Of a stretch of DNA of 64,000 nucleotides, positions 59,684 through 64,000 are shown in pieces. This DNA is from Candidatus Nitrosocosmicus arcticus. GTDB lineage: Archaea; Thermoproteota; Nitrososphaeria; Nitrososphaerales; Nitrososphaeraceae. The first letter of the stretch is position 1. Each line of letters opens with the position of its first letter. The DNA is taken from the NCBI RefSeq assembly GCF_007826885.1, contig NZ_ML675579.1, positions 172,767-236,766 of the forward strand. The letters run 5' to 3'. The notes under the pieces are model-generated. The model did no database searches, was not told the DNA's origin, and saw nothing but the letters and a program-made list of their open reading frames with translations. The position numbers and the translations under genes were made by a program.

Positions 59684-60342
59684 AAAGTCATTCCATCCCA
59701 ATCAAAAGCTCATTCCAATTTGCTTCTATTGGATTGTTGTATCGGGTTATCTCGGTAAATGTCATTAACCGAGCTTGAATATAGGTAGTATAAAAAAGGT
59801 TATTGATTATTGTTGGGTTCAGTCTGCATTTTATTCATTCTGACATCCATGACCCGTATGATCCTGTTAGGCTTGTGACCAAATTGCTTAAACTGGACAA
59901 AAGCGAAAGGATTTTAGTCCACGCGATAATCGTCATACGAACAGGATTTTAATCAAGGAATTTCACCCCAATCGAATATAAGGTAGTGGGACAACGGTTT
60001 CATTTAACGGCTTGAGAATCTTGCAGTCATAATTAATTTCTAGGTGGTTAAATTACTACATCCATGGGGCTTGACCATTCTGAAATTCAAGTATGTTCTT
60101 TTGAAGAATTTTTATCGTCCAAGAATATTTTCGTGGTTGAGATCTTTCTGAACGAAATAGGCACTCCCGTTCATAACATTATAGGTTCAAGATAATCTCT
60201 CGATTTGTTTTGTATAAATCTTATAACATGAAGTTTCTTATCGACCAAAAATCTCTAACAAATTTCAGTAGAATGTAATAGTAATATAAATTCAGTTTCA
60301 AGTAAAATAATCTCGATATAGCATAGCGTTATTATAACATTA
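59684..60342. other. Intergenic region with a 49-codon ORF
   Basis: About 660 bp. A plus-strand TTG at 59803 opens 49 codons ending at 59952 (D-P-Y-D-P-V-R-L-V-T-K-L-L-K-L-D-K-S-E-R-I), coding-like but short; possibly a gene remnant. Confidence 0.3.
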
Positions 60343-60621
60343 ATGCACAAAAAGCCATTTAAGAATACAATAGTCCTAGCTTCCATCACTCTCTTGTTGT
60401 TGGTTTCACTTTCACTTTCACCCCATCCTATATCATACGCATTTTTGGGTTTTGATCTGGGTGGTAGTAGTAGTAGTAGTACAGATCAATCCTTAGGAAG
60501 TTCACAAAGGTCTATGCAAGGTGCCCAGTGCTATTCACCAAATGCTAGTATTATTGATTCTTGTAACTCTGGAGATGGATCGACTAGCGAAAATCTTGGC
60601 CATAACTTATATGGACAATAA
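60343..60621 (+). CDS. Small secreted protein of the Q-S/S-G repeat family
   Basis: 92 residues: signal peptide (about 1-32, ending I-S-Y-A-F), then S-S-S-S-S-T-D-Q-S, Q-R-S-M-Q-G-A-Q-C and I-D-S-C-N-S-G-D-G-S. Shares the Q..S..Q and S-G spacing with the genes at 57778 and 63478 but with a cysteine pair. ATG start. Confidence 0.6.
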   Translation: MHKKPFKNTIVLASITLLLLVSLSLSPHPISYAFLGFDLGGSSSSSTDQSLGSSQRSMQGAQCYSPNASIIDSCNSGDGSTSENLGHNLYGQ

Positions 60622-61008
60622 ATAACCCTTAATTTTTATTTTTTGTTGATGTTGAAATATCTAACACTTTTAGAACTGATGCGTAATCAAATTCGAGTTT
60701 GAAATAAATACTGTTAAAATGCCTGTTGCAACTATAATTTAAAATCCGTAATTTGGGAATAATATATCTATGATTTGTTACAATCCCAATGACAAAAATA
60801 TTACGATCCATTAGAGTTCATGTCCACGGATTTCCTTCAATAGTGGAAGGCAAACTCATTTTCATTGATACGATACTGGATGTAGATATTATTGTTCAAA
60901 AGTTTACACATTGCTCCTAAATTTTATATGACCATTTTCTTTTTAAAGGTCATAAAGTAATAAGAACAATGAGTAAAACATTAATTTCAACATATGGAGT
61001 TGCTTGAA
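60622..61008. other. Intergenic region
   Basis: About 390 bp; no gene recognised. Confidence 0.35.
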
Positions 61009-61386
61009 ATGCCTACTGTGCAGCATTTCGAAATACCTGCAGATGATGTTGAAAGGGCGTTAAAATTTTACAAAGGGGTATTCGATTGGACCATGCAAAA
61101 ATTGGGCAACCCTGAAGACCCTATGAAAGATTATTGGTTTTTTGACACTAAAGATGAAAATGGAAATAAGGGGATTGGAGGCGGACTAATGAAACGTCAA
61201 GCCCCAGAACACTCTGTTACAAATTACATTACTGTGCCGTCTGTTGATGATTATGCATCTAAGATTGAAGAAGCTGGTGGCAAGGTAATAATGCCAAAAA
61301 CAGAAATTCCGGAAATGGGGTTCATAATAGTATTTCTAGACACAGAAAATAACATGTTTGGATTATACGAGGCCATAAAAAAATAG
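61009..61386 (+). CDS. VOC/glyoxalase-fold protein
   Basis: 125 residues from the ATG at 61009 (an earlier ATG at 60994 adds five residues). M-P-T-V-Q-H-F-E-I-P-A-D-D-V-E-R-A, F-Y-K-G-V-F-D-W, N-G-N-K-G-I-G-G-G, P-E-M-G-F-I-I-V-F-L-D-T-E-N-N-M-F-G. Two-beta-alpha-beta-beta-beta unit of the VOC superfamily; metal residues H8, E-late. Substrate unknown. An inactive paralogue is at 30261-30631. Confidence 0.82.
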   Translation: MPTVQHFEIPADDVERALKFYKGVFDWTMQKLGNPEDPMKDYWFFDTKDENGNKGIGGGLMKRQAPEHSVTNYITVPSVDDYASKIEEAGGKVIMPKTEIPEMGFIIVFLDTENNMFGLYEAIKK

Positions 61387-61677
61387 CTCACCATACTTTT
61401 ATTCCTTTATTCATTTTTATACACTTTTTAATTATTCTTTCACAAAATCATGAACGAGCTCAAAATGAATTTGACCGTAGCCAAAACACTCCGTGAATTT
61501 GAACATTCATATACTATTTTCGGAATAATAGGCTGAACTCCAGTAAATTCATAAAACATTACAATTCACATCTTAATGATTCACGAATTCTTTATAATAT
61601 GCCTCTTTTAGTTTGAGGTCTTGAATAAGATTGTAAGATTTTAAGTTGTGCATTTGTCTGATTTTTATTAACATCAA

Positions 61678-61875
61678 GTGAATCTAATGGTAGGAAATGT
61701 AAATATGAGTAATACCCGTATTTTGATGACATTTGGACCATTAATAGTTAGAGTTGTGCTGGGAACTTTATTTATTACAAATGGGTGGTCAAAACTTATC
61801 AATCTAGAACAAACACAGGGTTATTTCAACACGATGGGTGAGCAATATGAAATATTATCATTTGACCGAACTTGA
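61678..61875 (+). pseudogene. DoxX-like membrane protein, truncated
   Basis: 65 codons: M-T-F-G-P-L-I-V-R-V-V-L-G-T-L-F-I-T-N-G-W-S-K-L is the first helix of DoxX proteins, with the conserved R and G-W-x-K. The remaining three helices are missing and no other frame supplies them. A 3'-truncated remnant. Confidence 0.6.
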
Positions 61876-62164
61876 TCATCACCTGCTTAAATCGAGTTTT
61901 ATGATTTCTAGAACTCACAAACCGAAAAAGAATATTCTATTATTCAACTTTTTTGAGAAACTTGTCATATTCTTTGTCAAAGGATGGATTTGATTCTGAA
62001 CTAGAGGGTGATGCTCATGATACTAAAAAATTAGGTAATATGTGTTTTAATATATTATTTCTTTACATCAGGGGACACTATATTTTCATTTAGTACGTCG
62101 GTAGAATGACTGACAAGATGAGAACTTCAGAATCTTTAATTCTTTGATTTGATACTAGCAAATT

Positions 62165-62941
62165 ATGCCTGAAATAAGCAAGAATACTAATCCAAGTAAA
62201 ATCGATGTCTCGATCTCTGAGATAAATGATGGAATATACCGGATTAGTGGATTTGACGATGCCTATGGAATTACTTTTAATCAACTTTTAATCGATGATG
62301 AAAAACCTATCTTAATACACACCGGTCCGGTCGGCATGTATGAGAAGATTGAGTCGAAAGTTAAGGAAGTAATGGGATTGGAAAATTTAACCTATGTAGC
62401 TTTCCTGCACTTTGAAAGCGATGAATGGGGCGGTATGGAGTTCCTAAACAGTCCAGGGGCTAGATTGGTCTGTAGTGATCTTAGTTCCAAACTAAACTTG
62501 ACTGGCTGGAATAACGTTCCTTTAGACCACATTTCATTCTGGGATAATGAAAAATTAAATATTGGAAAAGCAACACTGAGGTTCATTATGACCCCTCATG
62601 TACATCATTGGGATAGTATGATGATATTTGAAGAGAATTCAAAGTCACTCTTTACTTCGGATTTATTTATTCAACCTGGATTCAACAAACCTGTTATCTC
62701 AGAAGATCTGTCCGATTCTATGATTGCTCTATATCAGGCGGTTGGAATCTTCGCAAGCGAGAAGCCTGTAAGAATAACCAGCAAGAGACTAGAGAAATTA
62801 AAACCCCAGATGATTTATCCGATGCATGGTTCATGTATCGATGGTTCAGTATTTCCCAAATATGTTGATTCCATTATGAGCAACGATTTTGCCTATTCAG
62901 GAAAACTCTTAGGACAGAACATGGAATATGAAGTTACCTGA
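62165..62941 (+). CDS. ODP/flavodiiron-type metallo-beta-lactamase protein
   Basis: 258 residues. L-I-H-T-G-P, H-F-E-S-D-E-W-G-G (H-x-E-x-D of the di-iron site), P-H-V-H-H-W-D-S-M, F-T-S-D-L-F and Y-P-M-H-G-S, the ordered ligands of the oxygen-binding di-iron domain (ODP). No flavodoxin domain is fused. Likely oxygen, NO or redox sensing or reduction. ATG start, intact. Confidence 0.82.
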   Translation: MPEISKNTNPSKIDVSISEINDGIYRISGFDDAYGITFNQLLIDDEKPILIHTGPVGMYEKIESKVKEVMGLENLTYVAFLHFESDEWGGMEFLNSPGARLVCSDLSSKLNLTGWNNVPLDHISFWDNEKLNIGKATLRFIMTPHVHHWDSMMIFEENSKSLFTSDLFIQPGFNKPVISEDLSDSMIALYQAVGIFASEKPVRITSKRLEKLKPQMIYPMHGSCIDGSVFPKYVDSIMSNDFAYSGKLLGQNMEYEVT

Positions 62942-63152
62942 AATATTTCCTATCAGGCGGAAAATCAACCTGTTATACTTTAAGAATCAAAAAATAGTCT
63001 TGTATGCATGTTGATTCTCATGGAGTATATCCTTCAAACATTGAAGTTGAAAATTAAATCTGACGTTTGATGGGCTTCATGCTTAAAGAAAGTGACTATT
63101 TGTAAACTGGGCATTAAAAATCAGTTACTCTTTTGAGTGTATGATATTGTAT

Positions 63153-63410
63153 TTAAATAGACTTGTTGATTTTGTATTTTACTTCTCCTCTGTCTAGTGT
63201 ACCAAGAATATCCTCATTTCTTTTTAGGAAAGCATGATCAATCTCATAGAATTTCCGTCTAGCCGTTGATCTCGAAAGAATCAAAAGGTCTAATAATAAG
63301 CCATAAGTTTTGTAAATAATATTTGTTGTATTGAATATGTGGATTAAAAATTCTGTTTCTATATTCTGAATTACTTTTCTCTCAATCTTGTAATTAATAT
63401 CATAGTGCAG
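63153..63410 (-). CDS. Coding-like ORF without a standard start
   Basis: About 85 codons open to the TAA at 63153-63155, reading Y-K-I-E-R-K-V-I-Q-N-I-E-T-E-F-L, Y-G-L-L-L-D-L-L-I-L-S-R-S-T-A-R-R-K, F-L-K-R-N-E-D-I-L-G-T-L-D-R-G-E. Clearly protein-like but the only candidates are CTG (63408) or an ATG one base out of frame just inside it. Probably a frameshifted gene or a non-standard start. Family unknown. Confidence 0.4.
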   Translation of the reverse strand: MHYDINYKIERKVIQNIETEFLIHIFNTTNIIYKTYGLLLDLLILSRSTARRKFYEIDHAFLKRNEDILGTLDRGEVKYKINKSI

Positions 63411-63477
63411 AAAAATATTCTATTCGTAACTTAACAAATTCTAATATAATTTATTTCCTCAACTCATAATGAATTAA

Positions 63478-63801
63478 ATGTTATCTGAGAAAAGAAATAT
63501 GTCGATAATGGTAACAATTGCAGTGGTGTCTTTGATCCTAGCTGTTATTCCAACCATCGTCACTTCTGATATTAACCTGGCATTCGCTCATTCATGTCAC
63601 GATGAAGAGCATGATCATGATGATGATGGTGATAATGATGGAAATGGCAACTCAAATGAAGCAGAGCAAGGAATATCACAAGAACAATCATCAGTCCAAA
63701 ATAGTCAGGTTGTATCTGGTGGAGATTCTATTGCATCAGGGAATAATGTAGGATTATTCTTTAATGACAATATAGGCAATTTGGCATTAGGCCAACAATA
63801 A
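63478..63801 (+). CDS. Secreted His/Asp-rich repeat protein
   Basis: 107 residues: signal peptide (about 1-37, ending L-A-F-A-H), H-D-E-E-H-D-H-D-D-D run with metal-binding look, then Q-N-S-Q-V-V-S-G-G-D-S-I-A-S-G-N-N and N-I-G-N-L-A-L-G-Q-Q. A single-unit paralogue of the 57778 protein. ATG start, T8 terminator after it. Confidence 0.75.
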   Translation: MLSEKRNMSIMVTIAVVSLILAVIPTIVTSDINLAFAHSCHDEEHDHDDDGDNDGNGNSNEAEQGISQEQSSVQNSQVVSGGDSIASGNNVGLFFNDNIGNLALGQQ

Positions 63802-63805
63802 CCTC

Positions 63806-63813
63806 TTTTTTTT
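63806..63813 (+). terminator. T8 tract after secreted repeat gene
   Basis: Eight T's five bases after the stop codon, a plain archaeal termination signal. Confidence 0.5.
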
Positions 63814-64000
63814 AACACTTTTGATTTCTTTAGTACGTAGTTAACTATTGATTTTTGAGATACCTTTTTAGTAGCATTACTATTTCTGTAATAATTCAAT
63901 TAAAGAAAACACACATAAATTCAATAAATTCTTAAACTCAACTGTTTCTCCTTTATCAATGATATTATCTAGAAAACGGTTAAATTCCAAAAATTTTAAA

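Noticed and set aside
1..64000. CRISPR arrays, rRNA genes, complete transposases
   Set aside because: Looked for on both strands; no regularly spaced repeats, rRNA motifs or DDE/HUH transposase signatures seen.

Overview
The window looks like AT-rich chromosomal DNA (roughly one third G+C by eye) from a soil-type ammonia-oxidising archaeon, Nitrososphaerota/Thaumarchaeota, closest in style to Nitrososphaera or Nitrosocosmicus. This is inferred from the gene set: a two-AAA CDC48 ATPase, TruD, an archaeal/eukaryal-type tyrosyl-tRNA synthetase, NurA, a TFE-beta/Rpc34-like factor with a Cys cluster, an F420-dependent LLM oxidoreductase, LEA14-type anchored proteins, and many TTG/GTG starts with short leaders. 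No amo, rRNA or replication-origin genes are seen. There is one tRNA gene, tRNA-Val(GAC) at 58440-58513.

Layout. 0.5-6.8 kb: an ABC-2 exporter pair, small membrane proteins, TFE-beta, an LEA14-like protein and a CopD-like protein. 6.9-19.3 kb: the most core-like block, with TruD, a secreted Asn/Thr-rich protein, CDC48, Ppx/GppA, TyrRS, a frameshifted acetyl-CoA-synthetase-type ligase, NurA and two anchored extracellular proteins. 20-35 kb: a cupredoxin-fold secreted protein, a GH38 mannosidase, a broken double-GNAT protein, a frameshifted DHFR/RibD-like gene, an AEP-primase-like protein, an F420 LLM enzyme, an Lrp ligand-domain protein and an XPB-type helicase with a SWIM finger. 35-43 kb: zinc-ribbon proteins, a frameshifted Hsp20, a divergent M23 protein, a phasin-like helical protein, a lipase-like hydrolase and an FMN reductase. 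43-58.5 kb: an accessory region rich in pseudogenes, lying on the 3' side of tRNA-Val. 58.5-64 kb: small secreted repeat proteins, a VOC protein, a truncated DoxX and an ODP/metallo-beta-lactamase protein.

Main discovery. A GC-rich sequence matching the 3' end of tRNA-Val (core ATGGGCCGGGTCGG) recurs in the same orientation at about 54.3, 53.75, 50.04, 48.69 and 43.31 kb. All copies lie on the 3' side of the tRNA and divide the region into cassettes. One cassette of about 0.5 kb holds little more than a C2H2 zinc-finger gene. A truncated tyrosine-recombinase N-terminus starts 17 bp from the copy at 50.04 kb. This fits tandem accretion of integrative elements at a tRNA 3' end, with the att sites left as scars.

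Second theme. At least fourteen genes are broken by frameshifts, nonsense codons or truncation, while the long informational genes are intact. Most lesions fall in accessory genes, densest between 42.7 and 55.2 kb. Some sit in homopolymers and could be sequencing errors; the multiply damaged ones look like true decay.

Third theme. A family of small secreted proteins (57.8, 60.3 and 63.5 kb) shares an N-S-Q-V-V-S-G-G-D plus S-G-N-N repeat; the longest contains a perfect 71-bp internal duplication.
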